From assembly GCF_025398255.1 (NCBI RefSeq), contig NZ_JAODNW010000022.1, positions 1-64,000 of the forward strand: DNA of 64,000 bases, written 5' to 3'. Made by a program: the position numbers and the translations under genes. Every line of letters begins with the position of its first letter. Positions within the stretch are counted from its first letter, which is position 1. Below the pieces are notes generated by a model. That model was not told the DNA's origin and searched no databases. It worked only from the letters and a program-made list of their open reading frames with translations. The stretch is from Chelativorans intermedius (GTDB lineage: Bacteria; Pseudomonadota; Alphaproteobacteria; Rhizobiales; Rhizobiaceae). Shown one piece after another: positions 1 to 10,599 of this stretch.

Positions 1-48
1 TGTTCTCCTTGTTGCTTCGAACATTAAGAGAACAAACTCTCCTTTTGA

Positions 49-1680
49 ATGGCCCAGTTTCTTGGGGGCAGGTCACCCAAGACTGCCCGCGTCCTGCGGG
101 ACGGGAGTGCAGTGGAAGTGCCGCTCGAGGAGGTGACCGTCGGAGATCTGGTTTTGGTCCGGCCGGGGGAGAAGGTCGCTGTCGATGGCGAATTGACCGA
201 GGGTTCCTCCTTCGTCGACGAATCCATGATCACCGGCGAACCCATGCCGGTTTCCAAAGCTGCGGGCGATGCGGTTGTCGGCGGCACGATTAACAAGACG
301 GGATCATTCACCTTCCGCACTACAAAGGTCGGTTCGGATACCGTCCTTGCCCAGATCGTTCAGATGGTGGAGCGCGCACAGGCGGCAAAACTGCCGATCC
401 AGGCTCTGGTCGACAAGGTCACGGCTTGGTTCGTACCTGCCGTCATGGGCATCGCCCTCGCCACCTTTCTCGTGTGGCTCGGCTTCGGTCCGGCGCCGGC
501 CCTCACCTTTGCACTTGTCAACGCCGTCGCCGTCTTGATCATCGCTTGCCCGTGCGCCATGGGGCTGGCGACCCCGACTTCGATTATGGTCGGTACGGGG
601 CGTGGAGCGGAGATGGGTGTTCTGTTCCGCAAGGGCGAGGCCTTGCAGACCTTGCGCGATTCGCAAGTGATCGCGCTCGACAAAACCGGCACGTTGACCA
701 AGGGCCGGCCGGAACTGACCGACTTCGTGACCATGGACGGTTTCGAGCGCGATAAGGTCCTCGCCTTGGTGGCCGCAGTCGAGGCTCATTCAGAGCATCC
801 GATCGCCGAGGCCATTGTCGAAGCGGCGCAGCGCGCGGGACCGGAGATTCCAAAGGCCGAGGGATTCGAGGCCATCCCGGGGTTCGGCGTGAGAGCGAAG
901 GTCGGAGGAGAGGCGGTCGAAGTGGGCGCGGACCGACACATGACGAAGCTGGGGATCGACACAGCACCTGTTGCTGAAACCGCCGTTCGCCTTGGTGATG
1001 AAGGCAAGTCGCCGCTCTATGCCGCCGTCAACGGAAAGCTCGCGGCGATCATCGCGGTCGCCGACCCGATCAAGCAGTCGACGCCCGAAGCTATCGAGGC
1101 GCTGCATCGGCTTGGTCTGAAGATCACAATGATCACCGGCGACAATGTGCGGACGGCAGGCGCCATTGCAAAGATGCTCGGGATCGACGAAGTCGTGGCC
1201 GAGGTTCTGCCGGACGGCAAAGTGGACGCCTTGCACCAGCTACGGCAGGGGGGCCTCAAGGTCGCGTTTGTGGGCGACGGCATCAACGATGCGCCGGCGC
1301 TCGCCGAGGCGGACGTAGGCATCGCCATCGGCACTGGGACGGACGTAGCGATTGAAAGCGCGGATGTGGTGCTGATGTCCGGCGAACTGACCGGCGTCCC
1401 CAACGCCATCGCGCTGAGCCGTTCCACGCTGCGCAACATCAAGCAGAACCTGTTCTGGGCCTTCGCTTACAATACGGCACTAATCCCGGTGGCCGCAGGC
1501 GTTTTGTTCCCTGCTTTTGGGCTATTGCTGTCCCCCATGCTTGCTGCCGCCGCGATGGCACTTTCGAGCGTCTTCGTGGTCACAAATGCCCTTCGCCTCA
1601 AGACCTTCCGTCCTCCGGTGGCGATAGGATCTTACACCGCATCAAGCAATGCGACAGAGCCGTTGCAGGCAATTTCGTAA
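49..1680 (+). pseudogene. copA: 5'-truncated copper-translocating P1B-type ATPase (CopA-like)
   Basis: The 543 codons cover only the actuator, phosphorylation and nucleotide-binding domains and the C-terminal membrane helices. Visible motifs are TGEPMPV (residues 62-68), CPC in the ion channel (167-169), the phosphorylation motif DKTGTLT (Asp211), an SEHPIAEA motif near 248-255 and GDGINDAP. The CPC followed by [20 protein letters not shown] is the Cu+ (P1B-1) pattern. The N-terminal metal-binding domains and first four helices, roughly 250 or more residues in the family, are missing. A TGA (46-48) directly precedes the ATG, so nothing upstream extends the frame. The stop overlaps the following MerR gene, the usual copA-cueR/hmrR arrangement. 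Without the first helices it should not transport copper; I infer a remnant cut by a rearrangement within the first 15 codons. Confidence 0.85.
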
Positions 1681-1691
1681 TGGGGATCATG

Positions 1692-2123
1692 ATGAATATC
1701 GGACAGGCCGCACAAGCTTCCGGCATCCCGGCAAAGACCATCCGCTATTATGAGGAAACCGGCCTTATTCCCGCCGCCGGACGCACCGAGGCAGGCTATC
1801 GCGTCTACACCAATAAGGACGTCAACACACTGCGCTTCATCCATCGTGCCCGACAACTGGGGTTTTCGATTGAGGATATCCGCCGGCTCTTGGGGTTGTG
1901 GCAGGACGACAGCCGCACGAGTATGGAAGTCAAGGCGCTCGCCCGGGCCCACATCGGTGTTCTCGATGAGAAGCTGGCAAAACTCAAGGCTATGAAGCGG
2001 ACACTAAAGCACCTCATCGACCATTGTGAGGGTGATGAACGCCCGGACTGCCCGATCCTGGACGATTTGGCGGGAGAAGACACCGAGCTTCCACGCGGCC
2101 GTGTCGGGCCACGGTTCAATTAA
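1692..2123 (+). CDS. hmrR: MerR-family copper-responsive regulator (CueR/HmrR type)
   Basis: 143-residue MerR regulator with an N-terminal winged helix-turn-helix (NIGQAAQASGIPAKTIRYYE) and a dimerisation helix. The C-terminal loop HCEGDERPDCPI carries the two cysteines that bind Cu(I) in CueR/HmrR. It would sense copper and activate a 19-bp-spacer promoter, normally that of copA. Of three nearby ATGs (1680, 1689, 1692), 1692 gives the family N-terminus MNIGQAA and has GGGG just upstream; 1680 overlaps the copA stop. Its promoter and target region upstream of copA have been lost, so it may now be transcribed only by read-through. Confidence 0.9.
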   Translation: MNIGQAAQASGIPAKTIRYYEETGLIPAAGRTEAGYRVYTNKDVNTLRFIHRARQLGFSIEDIRRLLGLWQDDSRTSMEVKALARAHIGVLDEKLAKLKAMKRTLKHLIDHCEGDERPDCPILDDLAGEDTELPRGRVGPRFN

Positions 2124-2341
2124 TGGTCTCCCGCTCTCTGTCCTCTTGGATTCGCCGGCTCGTTGCGCGTAAAGATCAGGATCATTCCAAGCGCACCGGA
2201 CAGGATAATCGGCGTGGAATACATATGCAGCATGACCAGGCCGCTATGTTCGGAAAGGTAGCACGCGACTGACAGCAGAAGGTACATCCCGAAGAACGAG
2301 GCAAGAACAGCAAGGAGGATTTTGGACGCCAGTATCAACAT
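2120..2341 (-). CDS. small two-helix membrane protein, unknown function
   Basis: 73 residues with two hydrophobic segments (about 3-27 and 39-57) and a polar C-terminus (TRNEPANPRGQRAGDH). It converges on the MerR gene and overlaps its last four bases. No family recognised. No clear ribosome-binding site is visible. The hydrophobic pattern and lack of a better frame support it modestly. Confidence 0.5.
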   Translation of the reverse strand: MLILASKILLAVLASFFGMYLLLSVACYLSEHSGLVMLHMYSTPIILSGALGMILIFTRNEPANPRGQRAGDH

Positions 2342-2565
2342 TGAGGGGAAGGTGCATCATTTGAGGTCCAGATCAAGAATGCTGTATCAGAGTGCCGAAC
2401 GAAAACCGTTCAAGTTTACGTTACATCGGCTTGTTTGAAATTTGAGCTGCCCTTTCGTTCCGCACGTTGGACAAGCCCCCAATTTGGTGGTCGAGACTGG
2501 ACCAACTTGGAACCCGGTTTTTTCAGAGCAGTCGCGCCTGTTTTGCGACTGAACGGGAAGTCGGT

Positions 2566-3735
2566 CTACTTGTGGGACTGACCACCAGCGCCGTCGCCGT
2601 TGAGTTGAAGGTCTGGCAGTTCTTGGTCCTGCCGAAGAAGGGCGTAATAGAGCGAGACGGCTTCGATGTTTTCTTCGTCCAGGTTGCGCGCCGCCGCCGC
2701 CATGATGCGTGAAGACACCGTATCCCCCCGTGCGCCCTGCTTCCACAGCCGCAACTGCTGGGCAATATAGCTGGCATACTGCCCCGCAAGCAGGGGATAG
2801 CGAGGATTCCTCGGTGCAGTCGTGGGGCCGTGACAGCTCGCACAAGCAGGGATTCCATGAACGGAGATGCCTTCGGTGGCAATCGTTTCGCCTCTCCGCA
2901 ACACATCGGGATCAATACGCATCCGCAGGCCCACGGAAGGAGCGTCCTCGATCCCGGCGTAATAGGCTGCGAGCTTCCGAATTTCCTCATCCGTCAGCTC
3001 GGCCGCGATCGGCTGCATGATGCCGCTCGGACGTAAGCCAAGTGCATAATCCTGCAGTGCGGAGTAGAGGTACTCCACGCTTTGCCCAGCCAGCCGTGGA
3101 AACGCCCCGGTTTCGCGGCCGGTGCCATCCGAGCCATGGCAGCGGATGCACTGTCCGAGAGCATCCGGGCTCCTGGCGTCCAGGGAAAAGGGCTGCAGCT
3201 GCCCGGCAGTTGTCCCCCTGGCACCTGCCTGTTCACCTTGTGCTAGCCCTCGGTATTCTTCTGGGCTCATCTCGGGCAAACGCGCCAAGAACGCCACCAC
3301 CGACCAGACTTCGTCGTCACGCTCCTGTGCAGCCCAGGCAGGCATTCCGGTGTATTTGAGCCCGTGCTTGACGATCCAGAAGAGCTCGTCCGGGCTCCAC
3401 TCTTCGACCTTTTCGGGCAGATATGGCGGCGCCGGCAGCATTTGCAGGGCGATCAGACTGCGGCTGCTGCCAGGCGCACCGTGGCAGCTCATGCACCCTC
3501 CGAAATAGTGGCTTGCGCCACGCTGGACCATAGCCAAGTCGTCGAGCGGTGGCACCTTCACGCCCACCGACTGGGTTTCCACCGAGTTTTCCATGCCGAA
3601 CGTGAGGAACCATCTGGTGATCGCCCAGTGGCCCGCACTCGCCGCGACGTTATACAGCCCCGACCAGGCAAACAGGAAACCGCCGGTGCCAATAACCAAG
3701 CAAAGAACGGCGATGGTCTTCAGTCTCCGATCCAT
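2566..3735 (-). CDS. membrane-anchored tri-heme cytochrome c
   Basis: 389 residues with an uncleaved N-terminal anchor (about 7-27) and three c-type heme sites: CMSCH (81), CIRCH (196) and CASCH (298). Methionines after each site (TGMPAW near 130, SGIMQPI near 240, SRIMAAA near 350) are candidate axial ligands. It is made of three class I cytochrome c domains in a row, a pattern found in electron carriers feeding oxidases. It is the last gene of the leftward cytochrome oxidase run, about 100 bases after ctaG, so its likely job is electron delivery to that oxidase on the periplasmic face (inference). Confidence 0.88.
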   Translation of the reverse strand: MDRRLKTIAVLCLVIGTGGFLFAWSGLYNVAASAGHWAITRWFLTFGMENSVETQSVGVKVPPLDDLAMVQRGASHYFGGCMSCHGAPGSSRSLIALQMLPAPPYLPEKVEEWSPDELFWIVKHGLKYTGMPAWAAQERDDEVWSVVAFLARLPEMSPEEYRGLAQGEQAGARGTTAGQLQPFSLDARSPDALGQCIRCHGSDGTGRETGAFPRLAGQSVEYLYSALQDYALGLRPSGIMQPIAAELTDEEIRKLAAYYAGIEDAPSVGLRMRIDPDVLRRGETIATEGISVHGIPACASCHGPTTAPRNPRYPLLAGQYASYIAQQLRLWKQGARGDTVSSRIMAAAARNLDEENIEAVSLYYALLRQDQELPDLQLNGDGAGGQSHK

Positions 3736-3832
3736 CAGCTAAGCCCAATCAGAGTGAAATGCGTACCTGCTTTTTCTCCGCTGGCACTGGCGTTTGCACG
3801 ACGGCTTTAACCGGTTGCCTGCCGCGCGCATG

Positions 3833-4780
3833 CTAACGAAACTCTGCAGGCCGGGATTCGAAAGCCGGTCTGTTACTTGCTTGCTGGGCTATTCGCCCAA
3901 GCCAGGCGATTGCCAGGACCGTCGCCGCAATCAGGTATACCGCGCCTGCTGAGGGCATCATCACAAGCCCGGCAAGCTGCTGGTCTTCAACAGCCGATAT
4001 CCCCCAGGGCTCACTGCGGTCGGCATAGGCCGGATAAAGGGGCTGAGGCGCGAAAATCATGAGGACTCCCAGAAATCCGCACAACTTTGCAGTGACAAGC
4101 AAGGCCAGGATCGACCATCCGTAGCCCAGATCTCGGGGGTAGCTCACTGCAATCCAGAAAAGGAAAGCAACAGCAAGAAGGGAGCCGTGCATCAGCACGT
4201 GGACGAAATCGTCATGCAAAGCCGCCGCAATCGCGCCGGGCGTATGCCAAATCCACAGGGCCACCTGCTGCAGCATTGTTGCGATGAACACACCAGCCAG
4301 GAAGCGCCACGTCGTCCGTACGGGACGCCACGCGACTGCCATCGCGAGCCGACGGCGCCAGCTGCGCGGGAGAGCATAGACGATCGTCGGCCCGGGGTTG
4401 CTCACCGCCAACAGGGGTGCAGCAAGGTTCATGAGCACCACGTGCTGCGCCATATGAGCGGCAAGAAGGCTCTCTCCCATCGCGTCGAGCGGCCACACCA
4501 GCGCCGCAACCAACGCAAGGACGCCTCCTGCGAAGGCCGCGGCGCGCCGCTTGGGGACGCCGCGGCCCAGCCCTGAGCCGCTCCATCGCCGGACGAGCCC
4601 CAGTGAATAGAGAGCCGCCGCCACGATCAGTGGAAGGACCACCAGCGGATCCAAGCTCCACATGGTCCAGAAGTCGTGCGGTCCAGGCGGCGTACCATCC
4701 ACATGCGCGGCGGCGGGAACGGTCGCGAGAACGGCCGCCAGCGTGGCGTTCCCGAACACGAACACCACCCTACGCACCAC
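3833..4780 (-). CDS. ctaG: cytochrome c oxidase assembly factor, CtaG/Caa3_CtaG family
   Basis: Multi-pass membrane protein with the conserved histidine-rich helices of the Caa3_CtaG family: HMAQHVVLMN, WIWHTPGAI and FVHVLMHGSLL. In characterised bacteria this family helps assemble CuB into the oxidase. An ATG at 4930 would add 50 residues rich in Arg/Pro/His that look non-coding and would overlap the preceding gene. The GTG at 4780 (or the adjacent GTGs at 4777 and 4768) starts a natural leader, VVRRVVFVFGNATLAAV...AAAH, with GGAAAGG just upstream. Confidence 0.85.
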   Translation of the reverse strand: MVRRVVFVFGNATLAAVLATVPAAAHVDGTPPGPHDFWTMWSLDPLVVLPLIVAAALYSLGLVRRWSGSGLGRGVPKRRAAAFAGGVLALVAALVWPLDAMGESLLAAHMAQHVVLMNLAAPLLAVSNPGPTIVYALPRSWRRRLAMAVAWRPVRTTWRFLAGVFIATMLQQVALWIWHTPGAIAAALHDDFVHVLMHGSLLAVAFLFWIAVSYPRDLGYGWSILALLVTAKLCGFLGVLMIFAPQPLYPAYADRSEPWGISAVEDQQLAGLVMMPSAGAVYLIAATVLAIAWLGRIAQQASNRPAFESRPAEFR

Positions 4781-4908
4781 CCTTTCCGTTCGTTTCGATC
4801 CCGCAATCCGTGTTGCTCCTGAAGGATATGTCCGGCGTGAAGTGCCCGGAGCATGCGTATGAACACGTCGAGCGGGATGCCAACGGAAAGCCGGTCTGGA
4901 CATGGCGT

Positions 4909-5286
4909 TCAACCTCCCGCACCCGCGCACACCGGGACGACCAGCACCGGCAGGCCCTGCCAGAGGACAGCGACGGCGGAAAGGCCGGCCAGAGTGGCGG
5001 TGATCGGACCCATGAAGCGATATTGTTCCTGTCCGCCGAAGCCCATCGCGCCAAGACCGGCGACGGCGAAGGAAAGGACGAGAAGTTCGGCTCCCAGTGC
5101 AATTAAGGTCGCGACTCCGATCGTAAGTGTAGTGAGAGCCATTCCGAACAGTTCAAGTCGTGCGAAATCGAAGGTGCAGGCAAGCGCGTTCAAGCCATAG
5201 ACAAAGCCTAGATGAGCGGCCCATATAATCAGGCCGGCCGTCATGAGGAGGATTTGGGTCACAAAGCGCTCTCTCATCGGCTTCAT
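4909..5286 (-). CDS. four-helix membrane protein in the oxidase operon
   Basis: 125 residues with about four membrane helices (11-30, 44-65, 67-85, 95-115). Its ATG overlaps the TGA of the oxidase subunit I-III gene (ATGA), which implies translational coupling. No recognised family. Similar small membrane proteins sit between cox structural genes and ctaG in proteobacteria, so an assembly or accessory subunit role is likely but unproven. Confidence 0.7.
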   Translation of the reverse strand: MKPMRERFVTQILLMTAGLIIWAAHLGFVYGLNALACTFDFARLELFGMALTTLTIGVATLIALGAELLVLSFAVAGLGAMGFGGQEQYRFMGPITATLAGLSAVAVLWQGLPVLVVPVCAGAGG

Positions 5287-7847
5287 CCTATCAGCCTTGG
5301 GAAGAAATGGATGATTGCGAGCCCGACGAGTCCTTGAGCTGTCATATAGTGCCAGAAGAGCATGGTGTTATCGAAGGTCACACGGTGCACGCCGTCCAGC
5401 ATGCCGGCGAGAGAGCGTGCAACGGTGTAGAACGCCATCAGCGTCAGGGTCGCGACATAGACGCCCTGAACGCTCATGACCGTATAGACGACGGCGCCAT
5501 AGCTGTGTTCCTCTGGCCTTAGTCCTGTCTGCCAGTGGCCGTTAAAATCGACGGCCAAGCCTCCGGCCATGAGCGGAACCGCTGCCATGAGAAGGAGTCG
5601 CAGCCCCCACCAGGGCCCCTTCCGCTCACGCCTCTTCAGTAGAGCACTGGCCAGCCATATGACGCCGCTCGAGGAAGCATAAAGCCCGGCCGCTAAAGCG
5701 GACCAACCCAGCGAGGGAAGCTCGACGCCGTCCGGTGGCCAGGCTCCAGGATTCACCGTCCACAAGAAGAAATAGGAAAAAATGAGAGTGGTGAAGAGGG
5801 TGCCGCCGACCAGGATCAACACCACCATCGCCCACCAGGAGTGTGACATCGGCCCCGTCACATAGGTTGGCAGTCGGATTCCGCCGCCGATATCGATTTC
5901 CTCAGCCGTGGGACCAGGATCCGTCTCCCAAAGCCACCAGATCACCATGACGATGGCAATCAGTCCGCTGATGATTGCAGGTACGACAAGCTTGACCGTC
6001 AAACCCAGAAAGCAGCCGGCGGTAAAAACGGCGGCGAGCACCGTTGGCCAGCTCGGACCCGGCATCTGCACCACATATTGCGGCCTTGCGTCGACGGGGC
6101 TGGTGACAATGGTCTCGCGTCCGCCGGTCGGGGCACCGGGGAGAAAGTAGCGTCCCGCCTCAACGTCCTCCGGCAGGTTTGGCTGATCCCAGAGCGGCTC
6201 GCGGCTGGTGACGATCGGGATGCTGCGGGTCTGGTAATTGCCGCTCGGCAGCCATTCCAGCGTGCCGGCGTTCCAGACATTGCCTGGGCTCTTGTTCGTG
6301 AAGGGGCGGAAGTTCCTGATCAGATCAACCACGAACAGAAGCACACCGGACGCGATCATGAACGCGCCGGCGGTGGAGATCATGTTGAGCGTGTCCCAGC
6401 CAAGTTCGGCAGGATAGGTGTAGACCCGACGCGGCATGCCGACCAGTCCGGTTATGTGCATCGGAAAGAAGGCAGTGTTGAAGCCGATGAAGATGAGGCC
6501 GAAAACCCACCGCCCAAGCCGTTCGGAAAGCGGTCGCGCGCTTGCTGTTGGGATCCAATAATAGAAGGCTGCAAACAGCGGAAAAACCATGCCGCCAAAC
6601 AAGACATAGTGGAAATGCGCAACAACAAAGTAGGTGTCGTGCACCTGCCAGTCGAAGGGCACCATCGCCACCATGACCCCGGTAAGTCCACCGAGAACGA
6701 AGGTAAACATAAAGCCCAGGACGAAAAGGGCCGGCGTGTTGAGCTGAATGCGGCCAGCGGCAAGGGTCGCGATCCAGGCGAAGACCTGAATCCCGCTGGG
6801 GATCGACACGGCCATGCTGGCAGCGGAAAAAAACGATAGCGACAGCTGCGGGAGCCCGGTCGTGAACATGTGGTGGACCCACAGGCCAAAGCTGAAGAAG
6901 CCCGTCGCGAGCAAAGCAACCACGACCAGCCGGTATGCGACCAATGGCGTCTGCGCGACCGTGGGAATGATCATCGAGACAAACCCGGCCGCAGGCAGGA
7001 AAATGATATAGACCTCCGGATGGCCAAAAAACCAGAACAGATGCTGCCACAGGAGCGGGCTGCCGCCCTTCTCGGCCACAAAAAACGGCCAGTGGAACGC
7101 CCGCTCAAGCTCGAGCAGGGCGGTCGCCAGGATGACGGCGGGAAAGGCAAAGACGATCATGCCGGCAAAGATGAGCATCGTCCAGGCGTAGATCGGCAGC
7201 TTGTCGAGGCTCTGGCCGGGTGCCCGGGTTCTCAGGACTCCGACGATGATTTCTATGGCGCCCGCTATGGCAGAGATCTCGATGAAGCCGATGCCCAGCA
7301 GCCAGAAATCGGCGTTGATGCCGGGGGAAAACTCATAGCTCGTCAGCGGCGGATACATGAACCAGCCGCCTTTTGGCGATAGCCCGAAGAAAATGCTGGA
7401 GAAGAAAACCAGGCCTCCGACGAAATAGGCCCAAAAAGCATATGCGGACAGGCGTGGAAACGGCAGATCGCGGGCGGCCTGCATGTTGGGCAGGAGATAG
7501 ACGCCCATGGCCTCAACGGCTGGCACAGCAAAGAGAAACATCATGATTGTGCCGTGCATCGTGAAGAGCTGATTGTAGAGGTCCTGGCCAATCAGATCAT
7601 TCTCTGGGACCGCCAGTTGGGTCCTCATCACCAACGCCAAAATCCCGGCCAAGATGAAGAACAGGAAGGCGGCCCCGACATAGAAAACGCCGATATAGGT
7701 ATTGTTGACGACGGTGATGTAATTCCAGCCCGAGGGTGGCCGCCAGACGCGCTCGAGCTCTTTCAGCTCGCCCTCGGGTCGTGGGGTGGAATTTGGCAGG
7801 TGTTCTTCCAGCCGATTCCCTTTTGTGCGGCTCTCGGTCTGCGTCAT
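5283..7847 (-). CDS. cytochrome c oxidase, fused subunits I and III
   Basis: 854-residue fusion. Residues about 40-560 are subunit I with heme a ligands His98 and His413, CuB ligands His276, His325 and His326, the His276-Tyr280 crosslink motif HPEVY, and heme a3 ligand His411 in VVAHFHYVLFGG. Residues about 655-854 are subunit III (GPMSHSWWAMVVLI to the C-terminus), joined by a linker with two extra helices. The ATG at 7847 overlaps the coxB stop (ATGA) and follows GGAAAGCCTCGA; the longer frame upstream would run inside coxB. The enzyme reduces O2 to water and pumps protons. I-III fusions occur in several proteobacterial alternative A-type oxidases. Confidence 0.95.
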   Translation of the reverse strand: MTQTESRTKGNRLEEHLPNSTPRPEGELKELERVWRPPSGWNYITVVNNTYIGVFYVGAAFLFFILAGILALVMRTQLAVPENDLIGQDLYNQLFTMHGTIMMFLFAVPAVEAMGVYLLPNMQAARDLPFPRLSAYAFWAYFVGGLVFFSSIFFGLSPKGGWFMYPPLTSYEFSPGINADFWLLGIGFIEISAIAGAIEIIVGVLRTRAPGQSLDKLPIYAWTMLIFAGMIVFAFPAVILATALLELERAFHWPFFVAEKGGSPLLWQHLFWFFGHPEVYIIFLPAAGFVSMIIPTVAQTPLVAYRLVVVALLATGFFSFGLWVHHMFTTGLPQLSLSFFSAASMAVSIPSGIQVFAWIATLAAGRIQLNTPALFVLGFMFTFVLGGLTGVMVAMVPFDWQVHDTYFVVAHFHYVLFGGMVFPLFAAFYYWIPTASARPLSERLGRWVFGLIFIGFNTAFFPMHITGLVGMPRRVYTYPAELGWDTLNMISTAGAFMIASGVLLFVVDLIRNFRPFTNKSPGNVWNAGTLEWLPSGNYQTRSIPIVTSREPLWDQPNLPEDVEAGRYFLPGAPTGGRETIVTSPVDARPQYVVQMPGPSWPTVLAAVFTAGCFLGLTVKLVVPAIISGLIAIVMVIWWLWETDPGPTAEEIDIGGGIRLPTYVTGPMSHSWWAMVVLILVGGTLFTTLIFSYFFLWTVNPGAWPPDGVELPSLGWSALAAGLYASSSGVIWLASALLKRRERKGPWWGLRLLLMAAVPLMAGGLAVDFNGHWQTGLRPEEHSYGAVVYTVMSVQGVYVATLTLMAFYTVARSLAGMLDGVHRVTFDNTMLFWHYMTAQGLVGLAIIHFFPRLIG

Positions 7848-8869
7848 TCGAGGCTTTCCAAATAGGCGGCTATGGCTCGCAGTTCTTTGCCTTCGAGATT
7901 TCCGAACGAGGGCATGAAGACTTCGGGTTTCAGGTGCTGGGTCGATGCGACCCATCCGGCAAGTGTCCCCTTGTTGGTCGGAAGGGTTCCTGCGCCGATA
8001 GACAGCCGCCCGCCGACATGCGTCAGATCAGGGCCAATCTCCCCCCTCGCCGAGGTCCCGCGGACGGTATGGCAGGCACCGCAGCCGTTTGCGATGAACA
8101 ACTCCTGGCCAGACCGTAACTCATCTGTAACGGGCTGTTCGGACGGCGCAGTTTGATGCGAAGCCCATGTTTCGAACGCCTCCGGTTCCATCGCGACGAC
8201 ATAGAAGGCCATCAGGGCATGCTGTGCGCCGCAGTATTCGGCACACTGGCCCCTATAGACCCCTGGCTTGTCGGCAGAAAACGTGTAGCTGTTTACCTTG
8301 CCGGGAATCATATCGAGCTTGCCGGCAAGACTGGGCGCCCAGAAAGAGTGGATTACATCTGCGCTCGTGAGCAGGAACTCGATCGGCTGATCGATTGGTA
8401 TGCGGATCTCGTTGGCTGTGACGAATCGCACCCCTCCAGAGCCGTCGAGGTAGCGTACGCGCCACCACCACTGCTCACCGACAACCTCGATCCTTAATGC
8501 CGGCTCACCAGGATTCAGCTGTCCGCGGGCCACGAAAAGCCCGTATCCGAGGAGCGCCGAAAGGACGAGAACCGGTAGAGCAATTCCTCCCGCCATGACG
8601 ATACGACCGTCCGCCAGCCACCGACGCCGTTCCTGCGGTACGACGATGGCAACTGCCGTAAGGGCAACAACCAGAACGAAGATCAAGGCGCCGCCCGTGA
8701 ACATGGTCCAGCCAAGAAGGCCGATCTCGCGAGCCTGCGGGCCACCTGGCGCAAGCGCCGACTGCGATCGGCTGCACGCCGAAAGCATCGGCAAAAAGCC
8801 AGCGAGGCAGCAGCGAGCAACGAGACGCTTGCACCTATCGAAGCGTGTAAAGGTAGGCGGCAACGTCAC
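7844..8869 (-). CDS. coxB: cytochrome c oxidase subunit II with C-terminal cytochrome c domain
   Basis: About 341 residues. A lipoprotein-like leader ends in LPMLSAC. Two membrane helices follow, then the CuA cupredoxin domain with CAEYCGAQHALM, then a class I cytochrome c with CGACH. This is the caa3-type layout in which electrons pass from a fused cytochrome c to CuA. An ATG at 8932 would overlap the upstream cytochrome gene by 98 bases. The GTG at 8869 has GGATCAGG five bases upstream and gives a compact lipoprotein leader, so I prefer it; a TTG at 8863 is also possible. Confidence 0.9.
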   Translation of the reverse strand: MTLPPTFTRFDRCKRLVARCCLAGFLPMLSACSRSQSALAPGGPQAREIGLLGWTMFTGGALIFVLVVALTAVAIVVPQERRRWLADGRIVMAGGIALPVLVLSALLGYGLFVARGQLNPGEPALRIEVVGEQWWWRVRYLDGSGGVRFVTANEIRIPIDQPIEFLLTSADVIHSFWAPSLAGKLDMIPGKVNSYTFSADKPGVYRGQCAEYCGAQHALMAFYVVAMEPEAFETWASHQTAPSEQPVTDELRSGQELFIANGCGACHTVRGTSARGEIGPDLTHVGGRLSIGAGTLPTNKGTLAGWVASTQHLKPEVFMPSFGNLEGKELRAIAAYLESLE

Positions 8870-9212
8870 GGGCCTGATCCGCCGTAATCGGCATCTGTGG
8901 CATTCCCGTTTCCGGATCGATCGATGGCGCATCTCTCACCCACTGAGAGAGGATGTCTGGTGTGTTGGGAGCAATTCCCGCAATCAGCTGACGGTTCCCA
9001 AACCCGGTCAGCGGCGGCCCGACAATTCCATTGGCTCCTCGAACGCCTGGAATAGTGTGACAGGCGCCGCACTCAACCGCCGCAATTACTGAGCGTCCCG
9101 CCTTTGGGTCCGCGCCCGCGACCCGCTGAGCTTTGAGAAGCTCTGTCGAATCGCAAGCGGCCAACGCAAGAGACGCAAGGGCAACAACAACCGTTCTGGC
9201 TCGCGCGTTCAT
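8835..9212 (-). CDS. lipoprotein cytochrome c
   Basis: 125 residues: signal peptide MNARARTVVVALASLALAAC with a lipobox cysteine, then one heme site CGACH and a candidate Met ligand in MPQMPIT. The ATG at 9212 follows GGAAGTGG at good spacing; the longer frame to 9320 adds a Cys/Arg-rich unlikely leader. First gene of the leftward oxidase operon, overlapping the start of coxB. Likely a membrane-tethered electron donor to the oxidase. Confidence 0.88.
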   Translation of the reverse strand: MNARARTVVVALASLALAACDSTELLKAQRVAGADPKAGRSVIAAVECGACHTIPGVRGANGIVGPPLTGFGNRQLIAGIAPNTPDILSQWVRDAPSIDPETGMPQMPITADQARDVAAYLYTLR

Positions 9213-9654
9213 AGTCCACTTCCACGGTTGACCAGTGCGGACTTCAACGGAGACGAACCCGGCGCATCGCCGACGCTTGGAATTGCAGCAGCATAGGGCT
9301 TCCAGTTGGTGGAAGGTCAAGTGTAGAGGACGAATTCGCTCTGCGAAGACCCTCCCTCGATCACTCGATTCTGTCCGAACCGTCGCACCAGCGTGAATCT
9401 GTCGACGCTTCTTTCAACCATTCTACTGCTAAGTGTAGCCGGCGGGCATGTGCGAAACGAATCTGGTTTGGGTATCTCGCAATGACCGTACCGGCAGGTT
9501 TGCCGTCAACACGGTGACGGCGCGGGCGCGCAGCTTCAGTTGCGATGCACACGAGAATTTGTTCCAGAAATGAATTTGCTGCAGTGAAATCGAGATTACT
9601 ATGGAAACGCTCGCCACTCAGGGGAGCGTGCGGATCATTTGGGAAGATCAGTCG
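9213..9654 (+). other. divergent intergenic region between the oxidase operon and msrP
   Basis: 440 bases without a convincing gene. It must hold the promoters of both divergent units. Only short, compositionally odd frames are present. I could not pick out a reliable -35/-10 pair or operator. Confidence 0.5.
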
Positions 9655-10598
<944 letters not shown>

Positions 10599-10599
<1 letters not shown>

